Assembly (NCBI GenBank): GCA_036245805.1
Contig: BTRK01000001.1
Location: 21,831,087 to 21,895,086 of the forward strand
Direction: 5' to 3'
Origin: Pristionchus mayeri
Lineage: Eukaryota > Nematoda > Chromadorea > Rhabditida > Neodiplogasteridae
Length of the DNA stretch: 64,000 bases
Position numbers and translations under genes: made by a program. The notes beneath the pieces were generated by a model. The model had not been told where the DNA came from. It saw only the letters and a program-made list of their open reading frames with translations, and made no database searches. Shown one piece after another: positions 53,926 to 64,000 of the stretch (the first letter of the stretch is position 1; every line of letters starts with the position of its first letter).

Positions 53926-54965
53926 TATGAGAGCGTTTGTGTAAGAATCGAGCAGAGGCTGGCACAGCAAAAAGTGACGATTTTCTGAACATCTGCTTTT
54001 TGGGGTTCTCGAGGGTGCTGAAGACGATAGGCAGAATCATTTTGCATAATGAGTCACCGTTCGCTTCAGACGACGTAGCGTCGAAAACCGATTTTATCGT
54101 TTTATTCCCAATTAATTCATCACGCGTGCTCGCTAAAATTAAGGAAAAAATAACTATAATGCAGAATTTGAAGGCGATCACTCCTATCTATTTCATTCAT
54201 AAAAAATATTATTTATTAAAAATATATAAAAATTAACTTCTTTGAATATCAGTTCTGAGCTTAGCAAATTAGATCGATCTGACCGCTGTGATGCGAAGAT
54301 TCCAAATCCAAGTTTTCATCAAATTAAACCTCTGGAACTCTTAGCAGCATTAATTATTGCGCGTCGATTTTGTGCGAAAATCGACTCTTCTCCCTTTGAC
54401 CTGCCAGGGGGAGTGCGAGAGAGGCAGGGGAGGCGACTGCCAGAGGGCTCAAGGTCAAAGGAAGGAGAGAGTAGCGGAAGAACGAAGGGAGAAGGGGAGA
54501 TTTTCGCACAAAATCGATGCACAATAATTAATGCTGCTAAGAGTTCCAGAGGTTTAATTTGATGAAAATTTGGATTTGGAATCTTCGCATCACAGCGGTC
54601 AGATCGATCTAATTTGCTAAGCTCAGAACTGATATTCAAAGAAGTTAATTTTTATATATTTTTAATAAATAATATTTTTGATGAATGAAATAGATAGGCG
54701 TGATCGCCTTCAAATTCTGCATTATAAATATTTTTTCCTTAATTTTAGCGAGTATGCGTGATGAATTTATTGGGAATAAAACGATATAATCGGTTTTCGA
54801 CGCTACGTCGTCTGAAGCGAACGGTGACTAATTGTGCAAAATGGTTCTGCCTACCGTCTTCAGCACCCTCGAGAACCCCGAAAAGCAGATATTCAGAAAA
54901 TCGTAATTTTTTGCTGTGCCATATCTTTCCGAATTTGCCCGATTCTTAGGCAAACGCTCTCATAT
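53926..54965. mobile_element. Palindromic element J (1.04 kb)
   Basis: Ends read ATGAGAGCGTTTGTGTAAG and inverted ATGAGAGCGTTTGCCTAAG; inside each end is GCACAGCAAAAA. Arms meet near 54440 with only a short GC-richer centre. The mirrored ORFs 54242-54562 (+) and 54319-54639 (-) are the two arms read in opposite directions and are not genes. Microsatellite lies on both sides. Confidence 0.82.
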
Positions 54966-55018
54966 AGCTCTATAGCTCTAAATAGCTCTACAGCTCTATA
55001 GCTCTATAGCTTTATATA

Positions 55019-56420
55019 CAGTAGCGCTCATAAGTCATGGGACACTTTTTGCTTGTATTGTAACTTTTTGTCCAGGAGAGGCATCATTCTGGCACTAAGT
55101 AGGATGTACCAAATCTATTGGAGATTATGCTCATGATATTGGGGTATGACGCAATAGCCTAGTTATTGCGTATTGATGACGCAATCAAAGTGTACTTTTT
55201 CAAAACGGCATTATTCTTACATGGATTTTTCCTACTCGCCAAACTTTATGAGGTTGGAGATATGGCTGAGAATAAGAAAACAGTATCTCGAAATTTGCCC
55301 TCAGGGCATGAAAAAATAGCTTGTTCGCATGACCATTATTTGGGCAATCATAACTTTGTGGGGAAGTTAGGTAAAAATCTAGTTGTTGCATAGTAATGTT
55401 CACAATGTATAGGACTGATGCCCAACTTTTTAGAGCGATTGGATATCTTTCCTGCCCGCGGCGCGCGTTTTTCGGAGGTATAATCGGGTCGGGAAACACC
55501 CTGTTTACCACTATGGACGAGAGAGTGCAGACGACGAGAGTACTTAAAGTTAACTAACAAGGACGAAACCCTGATCTCACCCTGATCCCGTCGCGTGTAC
55601 GAGAGAGTATGCAAAAGTGAGAGAGCGCGGATCATTTTCGGCTTTCCCTTGAGGCTATTATTGATTTTTTGCATTTTTGTATATTCATTCTATACTAATT
55701 CAACCATCGGCTATTCGATGGAGGACAAAAAATAATGGGTCAATTTCGTCCTTGTTGGGTAACTTTAAACAGGGCGTTTCCCGACCCTAGCATACCTCCG
55801 AAAAAAAGGTCGCCGCGGGCAGGAAAGATATCCAATCGCTCTAAAAAGTTGGTAATCAGATCTTTAATACATTGTGAACATTCCTGTGCAAAAATCTGAT
55901 TTTTACCCACATTCTCCACATAGTTGTTAATGTTCAAAAAATGATCATGCAAAAAAGTGATTTGTTCATGCCCTGAGGGCAAATTTCGAGATATTGCTCT
56001 ATCATTTTCAGGATCATATATTCTCATGATGTCGATCATTTTGATGCCTTGAACGAGTGTCTAGCTCATCTAGAAGCCGAGTTCTGAATTTGCGACCCTG
56101 TTGTTGCAGCAATGCTGCAGCAAAGGTGCGATCGCGCAGCAACTTTTAATAAATTTTCTGGGTAGTCCTCAGCAATATCTCCAACGTCATAAAGTTTGGC
56201 GAGTAGGAAAAATCCATGTAAGAATAATGCCGTTTTGAAAAAGTACACTTTGATTGCGTCATCACTACGCAATAACTAGGCTATTGCGTCATACCCCAAT
56301 ATCATGAGCATAATCTCCTATGGATTTGGTACATCCTCCCTGAATGCCAGAATGATGCCTTTCCTAGGCAAAAAGTTACAATAAAATCAAAAAGTGTCCT
56401 ATGACTTATGAGCGCTACTG
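55019..56420. mobile_element. Palindromic Tc1/mariner-type element K (1.40 kb)
   Basis: Termini CAGTAGCGCTCATAAGTCA and inverted copy ending at 56420. Arms about 55019-55460 and 55830-56420 share GCGTCATCACTACGCAATAA and TGCCCTGAGGGCAAATTT. The centre (about 55460-55830) contains CGAGAGAGTGCAGACGACGA and ACCCTGATCTCACCCTGATC, and its outer parts are shared with the centre of D. No transposase frame. Confidence 0.85.
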
Positions 56421-56438
56421 GAGCTATATAGCTCTATG

Positions 56439-58477
56439 AGTGACTATCTGAGAGATCTGACCAGAGGCCGTACAGCAAAAAATAAAGTGTTGATTTTAAG
56501 ATGCCCCTAGGGGTAACATTTCACGTAGAGTTCGAAAATCTTCCTTAGGAAGCCGTATCTCTGACCCCTGATTTTCTGTGGCACGCCTCAACTCTGAGGT
56601 CGGTTTTTGTAAATCGTGAACGGTTGATCCAAACCCCATACATAGATAGTAATTCTGAAATAACTCGACGAGATAAGCATTTTTACAGTTGGAAGTGGAA
56701 AGCTAGCTAATCTACGAAAAAAAGTTGTGGCCCTTTGAATTTTCCAAATTTATATCCTGAAAAAGTTTTTCAATGTGTGTCATTTTAATTACGATTATTA
56801 GATTCCTCGTGAAAAGTTACCCCTGAAACCAACTTTTCGTGAAAATATTCGCGAATCAGAGGGGTCTCCTAAATCAAAGAAAAGGAAAGGTGGTTCCATT
56901 TTCGCAAATATATGAAATTTTAAGCCGAGCAACAGCGAAATCCGATCAACTCTATGCACTACCTAACTATACTAAGGTAGGGTAAAAATATAACACGGGA
57001 AAAACGACCATAATCTCAATTCGAGAAAATTCGATATTCTGAACTTCGATTTTTTGCATGTTTAGTCTCATATATCTTTTTCATTTCGAGACGAATTCCA
57101 AATTTTCTAGGTAATTCTAGTATCACAGAGGAACATACGTCAGCCAATATTAAAAGTTGGGTCATCACCTATAAGGAAGGTTGTCATATTTGTCCTTAAA
57201 AATGCAAAATGTAGAGTATCGTAAAATAACGAAATTAAATTGTAAGCTCCGTTGTGTGCAATTCTGCTATTGTGAGAACAGAATGCGTAGTCCGTGGTGT
57301 GGTGTGCAAGAGTTATCACATTTTGTTGTATTACTCGCGGAACGCGGGAGAAAAAAAGTTCCGCGAGTAATACAACAAAATGGGATAGCTCTCGCCCACC
57401 ACACCACGAACTACGCATTCTGTTCTCACAGTAAATTATATTTGTATGGCACTTTTCCAAACAAAATGACTAACATTTTATGTAAAAAAATATGAGATGC
57501 GAAATATGATACGTTTTTTAAAAAATGTAGATTTTCATGTGTGAAAAAATCATATTTTTGTAGATTAAGGGGATGTGCAATTTCACAAAAAATTATAGTT
57601 CGCCTATGTTGAAAAAGTATTTTACTGCATAAATTCAACCGATTATCTTCGAAATTTCGCCTGTTAACATTAAAAACATATTTTTTTCAAACCCAGCGGT
57701 GCATTTTCAAGGACAAATATGAGAACCTTCCTTATAGGTGATGACCCAACTTTGAATATTTTCTGACGTATGTTCCCCTGTGATACTAGAATTACCTAGA
57801 AAATTGGGAATTCGTATCGAAATTGAAAAGATATATGAGCCTAAACATGCAAAAAATCGAAGTTCAGAATATCGAATTTTCTCGAGTTGAGATTATGGTC
57901 GTTTTTCCTGCGTTATATGTCTACCCTACCTTAGTATAGTTAGGTAGTGCATAGAGTTGATCGGATTTCGCTGTTGCTCGGCTTAAAATTTCATATATTT
58001 GCGAAAAGGGAACCACCTTTCCTATTCTTTGATTTAGGAGACCCCTCTGATTCACGAATATTTTCACGAAATGTTGGTGTCAGGGGTAACTTTTCACGAG
58101 GAATCTAATAATCATAATTAAAATGACACACATTGAAAAACTTTTTCAGGATATAAATTTGGAAAATTCAAAGGGCCACAACTTTTTTTCGTAGATTAGC
58201 TAGCTTTTCACTTCTAGCGGTAAAAATGCTTATCTCGTCGAGTTATTTCATAATTACTATCTATGTATGGGGTTTGGATCAACCGTTCACGATTTACAAA
58301 AACCGACCTCGCGTTGAGGCGCGCCACAGAAAATCAGGGGTCAGAGATACGGCTTCCTAAGGACGATTTTCGAACTCTACGTGAAAAGTTACCCCTAGGG
58401 GCATCTTAAAATCAACACTTTATTTTTTGCTGTACGGCACATAGGTGAAATTGCTCAGTTCTCTCAGATAGTTACTC
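56439..58477. mobile_element. Palindromic element L (2.04 kb) with a nested hairpin element
   Basis: Ends: GTGACTATCTGAGAGATCTG and inverted GTAACTATCTGAGAGAACTG; inside each is GTACAGCAAAAAATAAAGTG. Arms of about 700 bp contain ATGCCCCTAGGGGTAAC and CAACTTTTTTTCGTAGATTAGC in opposite orientation. The centre (57180-57720) carries a second inverted pair. The ORFs at 57140-57495 reflect that pair. Confidence 0.85.
57271..57430. repeat. 160-bp hairpin nested at the centre of element L
   Basis: TGTGAGAACAGAATGCGTAG at 57271 is matched inverted at 57411-57430, and the inner arms meet at TTCCGCGAGTAATACAACA around GCGGGAGAAAAAAA. Arms are about 75 bp with few mismatches. It could be a small MITE that inserted in the spacer of L, or the innermost remnant of L itself. 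Confidence 0.75.
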
Positions 58478-58941
58478 CTATATAGCTCTATAGCACTAAA
58501 AACTGCAATTTTGCCATCATTTCGCCTAAATTTCAGCAACATTTTTGTCGAAATTAACTAAATCCGTTAAAAAATAATTTAACGGATGACATCAGTTTTA
58601 ACCGTTAAACCCGTTAACGTTAAAGCCCATCCCTGTGTGTAAGTCGTTTGATTATTCATTATAAGACTGCTTTCTTTTATCAGCATTCCATTTGTTGAAA
58701 TACTCAGATGAATAAAAAAAACAAAATGTTGAAATACTCAGATGAATAATATGTTTTATTACAATACCACCACAATGTACAATAAAGAGTAAACTGATAT
58801 CACGGCTGATAAATAAAAATAAGATCGATTTAGCTGTATAAATGTACAAGCGTGAATACCTTACACAACCATAAGAAGGTTACAATGAATGAATTATGAA
58901 TAGACCGAGGTCGGGAGAAAATTGTCCCTTGCTCTCCCCAC

Positions 58942-60488
58942 TCACAGAGGGAAGCTCTTCGCTCCCAGACTCTTCTTCGACATGCACAGAACTGCATCCA
59001 CTGGTTCCAATCCGTCCCTTCCGAAGAGAGAGAGGGCTGCTGTGCCGAACACCGTGTGGAAGGGATCCGGCTAAAAAACCAGTTCGCATTAATGTTTTCC
59101 TCGGAATTACTCTCTACGAAAATAAAAAAAATAATTGAAGAAGTTGTCCTAATTCAAGACTTCGCTTATTCACAGGGGAAGAGAAGGTAGCTGACCATAT
59201 CTCCTGGTCGATCGCTGAATCCTCCCGTCTCCTCATCCTGACACGCGTAGATGAAGCGAATCATCTTCTCCTACGAAATCGTCAATTTCATACAATTCTC
59301 TATATCCCTCAACCTCATCGATCCATCGTAGTCTCCTGAGCATGGCGAGAGAGGCGAGTACCCACCACGAGTAGCACACGTCCGGAAGCTTCTCAGGGCG
59401 ACCTGAACACCTATTTATCCCATATTCCCCCTTTTTATTCTGACAAATCATCTGGAATTCAATAGTAATCTATCCATTTATGGCCATAACATGCAGAGAA
59501 ATTAAAAGATTGTATTTCTTAATCTCTTACTTTATTTGATTGTACAACAGAATCTCAAGTGCAACCCCCCCCCCCTCGCTGACCATTGAGTCCTCCACTG
59601 CCACACTGTCTCATTGCCAACCACTGGGCAGTTTTGTCTCTATCGATGGAATTCAGTCTACCAGCAATCAGAAGAGCACCCACACAGCAGTACACCTAAA
59701 GCCACTTTCATTAAGAACAATATCATCCATTCAAAGGAAATTTCCCACAAATAGCAATAGGTTAGGTACTTCTTCCATTGTAATCAATCCATTCTCCTCC
59801 TTTCCCCCTCCCTCTCACTACCTGTCCCGAGTGGCTCTCACTGCCAGGTCTCGTTCCGAATCCTCCGTCCGCGTTGTGACATCGAAGCACGAAGTCACAC
59901 GCCTGCATCAATATGACATCGATCGATATTCAATGGAAAGTACAGTACCTTCTGGAGATTGACAGACTCGAGTGAGTCCAGCAGATGGAGGATGGAGAGG
60001 GAGCAGAAGGAGAAGCGAGTGTCCACCTCATCTCAACAATATCCATGGCAACTGTTGCACGGCATTTCAAGAATAATAATTTACATTGAATGAACATATA
60101 TTATTTGGTAATGTGTTCGTACTGTGTTCATCTCCACAGAAGCTTCCGTCTTCGTTCTGTCTCGCCCTCACGAATTCGATCACTTTCTTCTTCTGTTCCT
60201 CCTTCAGTCGATCGACTGCACCGAAGATGTACAGGATCTCAACCATTTATTTGGATTCTCAACTATTAACGAACATTGATTATAGAAAAAATTGAAACTG
60301 TCATAAACTGTTATCAGCAGCTTTAATTGCTATCGTATATCATTCACCACTCCGAGACGACTCACCTGAATTGCCGAGAGAGTGTGCAGTAGATGGGCGT
60401 CGTGGTTCTCAGCAGGGGCGAATCCTCCGTTGTCTCTCTGCATCGAGAGGACGTACGAGACGATCGCCTCCCCATCCATCATCGACAA
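58942..60488 (-). CDS. RABGGTB: Rab geranylgeranyltransferase (GGTase II) beta subunit, 5' end missing
   Basis: Catalytic subunit that attaches geranylgeranyl groups to Rab C-terminal cysteines, with the alpha subunit and Rab escort protein, in the cytosol. Minus-strand exons: 60366-60488, 60123-60237, 59949-60031, 59822-59902, 59584-59695, 59314-59402, 59196-59270, 58942-59070 (807 nt, 268 residues and stop). Prenyltransferase repeats are visible: [62 protein letters not shown] and [16 protein letters not shown]. The Zn-binding D and C are in LPDVCYSWW and the Zn histidine is in PDPFHTVFG. The intron at 59271-59313 is 43 nt. About the first 60-70 residues of the family are absent; upstream of 60488 there is an acceptor and then transposon sequence, so the first exon lies further away or has been lost. 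Intron 59403-59583 carries a C-run near 59565. Confidence 0.92.
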
Positions 60489-61235
60489 CTGGGAGAGAGA
60501 GAGATTGGGATGAGTGCATGGTAGTCAATTTAAAACAATTTCGAGATGATGCCGTACTGGGACAAATAGACGAATGTTTGGAACAGCAAAAATAGTATTC
60601 TTTTGAAGTTATGTCTTTCGGGAGTCTCGAGGGTTCTAAATATTATGGGCACATTCGTTTTGCTTGAGGCAATGTCGTAGTAGACAACGTCTTGAAATCC
60701 CATTTTGCCCAGAAACATGTTTCCTGGGGTAATTTTCGATGCTGAACATTTTGGTCCAATTCATTTTTCATGGATCGCTCATTGGTGACCTTGTTGGTGC
60801 AAATTTGTTTTGGTTGATTCGGGGTCTAAAATCATGCTAAAAAACGAAATTTCGCGTACTCCTGCAAAATTTCAAGGCAAATCGACCTGCATATTTCGTT
60901 GAGCATGCATGTTTCTTGTTTTCGAGAAAAATGTATTTTTTCGCTCGATCGTATGAGTAAGTGGAGACTATAATAGATTGATCCACCTTTTTTCAGCTGA
61001 TTCGGATGGTGTATTAAGAAAATAATCCGTTCCGCTTATTATTTTAATGTCCTATATTTCTCTATTTATCAAACTCAAACAAAGGATTCCGCGAATTATC
61101 TATTTTGCTTAATCAATTAATATTGGTCTCAGTAAAATTCTGAGAGAAATTGGATAATTTAGGATAAATCAATATAAAGATACAGCTAATATATTGTTCC
61201 GGCTCTGGGACGATATTACACTAAACACCGTATTA
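60489..61235. other. Repeat-derived stretch upstream of RABGGTB
   Basis: 60575-60690 resembles one end of element J (GGAACAGCAAAAAT, then GAGTCTCGAGGGTTCT where J has GGTTCTCGAGGGTGCT, then TTTGC), so this is a single-ended foldback fragment. The rest is AT-rich with no exon; the missing RABGGTB 5' exon was not found. Confidence 0.5.
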
Positions 61236-61960
61236 GCGAAGCTTGGCATTTGAACTTTACGATATATACACGTATGGAGATCGAAGGTCGACAAATACCA
61301 TCTATATTCGATTTTTTAATGAATTTAGAGCTGAATTCATTATGAAATTAAGGAATGGGAGGGAGTAAATTTTTCCATTCATTTTCCTCCATCTCATTCC
61401 TCGATCTCTAACAAGGGAACCGCAAAAGTAGGTCTCTCAATCACTGAAATTTGTCTATGCAGTTTCCCTATGAAGGTCCCAGAACCGTTTAGAAAAGTTC
61501 CGATTATTGCTTCCTAACATACATTTTCATTAACCTCGGCGAAACAATATAAGTGGCCCCCATTCCCTGGGATGGCAATATAAGTGGCTACCAATGAGGT
61601 GATTTGTTATCTGCACACTACGGCGCATCTTTTGAGCCTACTCCCGAGTCTCTAGGACATGGTTGGAAAAATGCCAAAAATTACTGTATTTGCATATAAG
61701 TGCCCCCCGTTCTCTTGGATGGCAATATAAGTGGCTACCAATGAGGTGATTTGTTATCGGCGCCCCACAACGCATCTTTTGAGCCTATTTCTAGATCGGG
61801 CAGACTAAATTATGTTAAAGTGGGTACCCTCGGAGTCCGAGGGTATGAAAATGTATGCTTCCTAAGACCCTAAATTTGCCTTAAGGTTCAACACGTAAAA
61901 TCTGCACGCGCGACTCCCAGAATAGTGGAAGATTTCACGAGCACTCAAACAGAACATCTC

Positions 61961-62020
61961 ATGGCGAAGTGGTTGCGTTCCAGCTTTAGCTTTTGGAAGT
62001 TGTGGGTTCAACATCTGCTT
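61961..62020 (+). other. tRNA-like sequence, left copy in element M
   Basis: ATGGCGAAGTGGTTGCGTTC resembles an A-box, followed by a CCAGC/TTTGG anticodon-type stem with loop TTTAGCT and a B-box-like GTGGGTTCAACATC. The inverted partner at 63507-63567 has the better B-box GGTTCGACCTC and loop TTCATCT. Stems are imperfect, so these are tRNA-derived, not active tRNAs. Confidence 0.35.
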
Positions 62021-62481
62021 ACAGAAATTGTTTGCTCATTTTTACTTTATTTTTATCAGGTTGATGCATAAGTTTTGTCGTATTTTTGGGTTTTAGGTTA
62101 AGGTTTACCTTACTATTTGTATATAATCGATTTCCATATGGATTCCCATATTCGATGAGTGGTGACATCCTCTTCCTAACGTACTTTAGTATAGGTCCAA
62201 ATAATCAGCATTACGGACACAATGTGAAGTCAAACTGACTTCATTGGAAATTGCAACTTGTTGTTTAGCGAACAAGAACGCTAGCGAGAGTAAAGCTATG
62301 CCAAAACCAAAGGTATGTGAGTAAAGCTATATCAACTGGGTGTAAAATAAAATATTAGGACCGAATATCCTTTTGAATTCCTGCTAGAAACTGGGACCAA
62401 TTTCAAATTCATGTCTGCTGAAAATGGTCATAACCAGTTCCGATCACCGTGATTTTGCATCGAACAAAGTATTGATCTAAT

Positions 62482-62937
62482 TTACAATAAATTTTGAAGA
62501 TCTTTTCCTGTACATTCCATATTTAAATTTTGGTGAGCATTCAATTCCCCCAAGACGAAATGGATGTTGTTCAATTTGATGTCTAGAAATTGAGATCCAA
62601 AACTAGACTTTCGATGACACCCGGGTTCTCTGCTTGATAGAACGGCTGATTTTACGTTATTAACCAGACATACTCCCCGTGTCCTATCACTCAGTGAATA
62701 GGCAAAATTGGAGGCTAGCTGCATTTCCAGATGATTTGATGTTATCCTGAACACCGAAAGTGAAAAATTTAGATGAGTTAAACAATAATTACCATTTTGA
62801 AAGATTTCATCTCCTAAGAGCTGGAATAAACAGAGACTTAAAAATTTCCGATAATTGTATAACCCTATAGTTAGGGTTTTAAGTGCCCCTATACATGAGT
62901 CTATGAGTCCAATCCTTAAATAATGAAATCCGATCAA
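62482..62937 (-). pseudogene. Possible LINE endonuclease fragment in the centre of element M
   Basis: A 151-codon open frame that is not mirrored by the palindrome. HLEMQLASNFAYSLSDRTRG followed by VCLVNNVKSAVL and then FLDIKLNNIHFVLGELNAHQN has the general look of the apurinic-type endonuclease of non-LTR retrotransposons (a GG.C/V...V strand, then D(F/L)N), but the catalytic motifs are not complete. The assignment is weak; it may be an unrelated host-derived frame. Confidence 0.3.
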
Positions 62938-63506
62938 CTCTGTTGCGTTCCGTCTGCTACCATTTTATTCATTCGATCGTAATTCTCGGCTCAAAGAATC
63001 AGTAGCCTGATAATACATAATATCTGAAAGGGCATCAAGCGGGCATCACAATGATGTATTAAAGACTATGTAAGGAAACGTGTCCCTTGAAAACGAGATG
63101 ATTGAAAATTTTTGAAATTTTTTTGACATTTTTCAATTTCATCAAAGACAATTTTCCCGTGCAAGAGGAGAGCAAGAGGCGATCCAAACATATGCTATAA
63201 CTGTGCTATCTCACCCACATTTAAGTTTATAAGGATAGGCCGATATCATTTGTTGGAAGCATTTTATGGTAGATCAAATTATATGCCGGAAATGCGACAA
63301 AACTTATGCATCAACCTAATACAAGATCTTTGTGAAGTTTTAAATTATTTTATTCTCACCGATATATGTCTTCTTAAATTTTGTTCATTTCAAAATTTCT
63401 GGACAATTTTATGAATGGTGCGAAAGTCACATATCAGATAAATATGCAGGAATTTATGAGTGCTAACGAACTTTACGCTTGTAAAAATACGCAAAAATTA
63501 TTGCTG

Positions 63507-63567
63507 CAAGCAGAGGTCGAACCCACAACTTCCAAAAGATGAAGCTGGAACGCAACCACTTCGCCAT
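63507..63567 (-). other. tRNA-like sequence, right copy in element M
   Basis: Inverted partner of 61961-62020, differing at a handful of positions. The B-box GGTTCGACCTC fits the RNA polymerase III consensus and the anticodon-type loop would read CAT. Acceptor ends do not pair. Confidence 0.35.
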
Positions 63568-64000
63568 GAGCTTTAATTTGAGTTCTCGTGAAATCTTCCA
63601 CTATTCTGGGAGTCGCGCGTGCAGATTTTACGTGTTGAACCTTAAGGCAAATTCTTAGGAAGCTTAGGAAGTCTTAGGAAGCAATTATCGGAACTTTTCT
63701 AAACGATTCTGGGACCTTCATAGGGATTCCTTGGTACCTGCATAGACAAATTTCAGATTGAGAGACATACTTTTGTAAGTAGAATGCCCTAAAATATTAC
63801 TAAAAGAGTGGGAAGTAATATTTGTCGACCTACGATCTCCATGCATGTATATACCATTCGCATCAGCGTGGAAAGGCGGTTCAAGCTATCATGGTATTAG
63901 CTCACCCGAATGAAACACGTGATTTTGCTCGAAAACAAGAAAAATGACCAATACAGGTTGATTCACCTTGAGATTTTGCCCAGGTAAGCAAAATCTCTTG

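Larger units (their letters stand above)
61240..63870. mobile_element. Diverged palindromic element M (about 2.6 kb) carrying tRNA-like and LINE-like segments
   Basis: Outer arms are inverted copies: GGAACTTTTCTAAACG near 63680 against its complement near 61495, CGATCTCC(A/T)TG near the ends, AGGTTGATGCATAAGTTTTG at about 62058 and inverted at about 63300, and the tRNA-like pair at 61961-62020 / 63507-63567. The left arm has an extra tandem duplication (AGTGGCTACCAATGAGGTGA at about 61581 and 61731). The centre holds the 62482-62937 reading frame. Divergence is higher than in the other palindromes, so it is older. Confidence 0.65.

Noticed and set aside
53937..54639. Opposite-strand ORFs with the same protein sequence in element J
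   Set aside because: They are the two palindrome arms read outward and inward. The frame is open by chance over AT-moderate sequence.

Overview
The window is eukaryotic DNA, most likely from a nematode outside Caenorhabditis. Several things point that way: dense multi-exon genes with very short introns (two of 42 and 43 nt); 3' splice acceptors lying 1-2 nt upstream of two start codons, as expected for spliced-leader trans-splicing; a multi-exon receptor that looks like the nematode Sre chemoreceptor class; and a heavy load of Tc1/mariner, Helitron and foldback elements. The species cannot be named from the sequence alone.

Layout. 1-6.2 kb is a 5.2-kb terminal-inverted-repeat element with a near-perfect 8-bp target duplication. 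It carries short tandem duplications, a 33-bp minisatellite and a frameshifted DD37D Tc1/mariner transposase. 7.3-9.7 kb (-) is the 5' and central part of DNA ligase I, read through the nucleotidyl-lysine exon and then lost. 10.2-11.7 kb is a MITE next to a 5'-truncated LINE fragment. 12.7-18.2 kb (+) is a complete 17-exon AMPK alpha gene (599 aa) with a full-length mariner in one intron. 20.6-25.0 kb (+) is a complete 13-exon glypican (503 aa) with a mini-Helitron in intron 2. 25.4-28.3 kb (-) is a 9-exon stomatin/MEC-2-like gene (366 aa), convergent with glypican. 49.7-51.3 kb (-) is an Sre-like receptor, partly resolved. 58.9-60.5 kb (-) is the C-terminal 268 residues of Rab geranylgeranyltransferase beta.

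The 20 kb between 29.6 and 49.7 kb, and most of 52.4-58.5 and 60.5-64 kb, is repeat territory. The main structure is a near-perfect inverted repeat with 4.0-kb arms (31148-35153 and 40608-44613). It is built around head-to-tail 1084-bp units (two full units on the left, five on the right, opposite orientation), and each unit fuses the end of a foldback element to a mariner-type MITE. Around it sit at least six further long palindromic elements of 1.0-2.6 kb, several sharing an ACAGCAAAAA motif just inside their ends.

The host genes do not form one pathway: AMPK alpha is energy sensing, glypican is a GPI-anchored heparan sulfate proteoglycan, stomatin is a membrane scaffold, ligase I acts in replication and RABGGTB in Rab prenylation. 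The most unusual content is the composite transposon-derived satellite in inverted arrays and the family of foldback elements around it.
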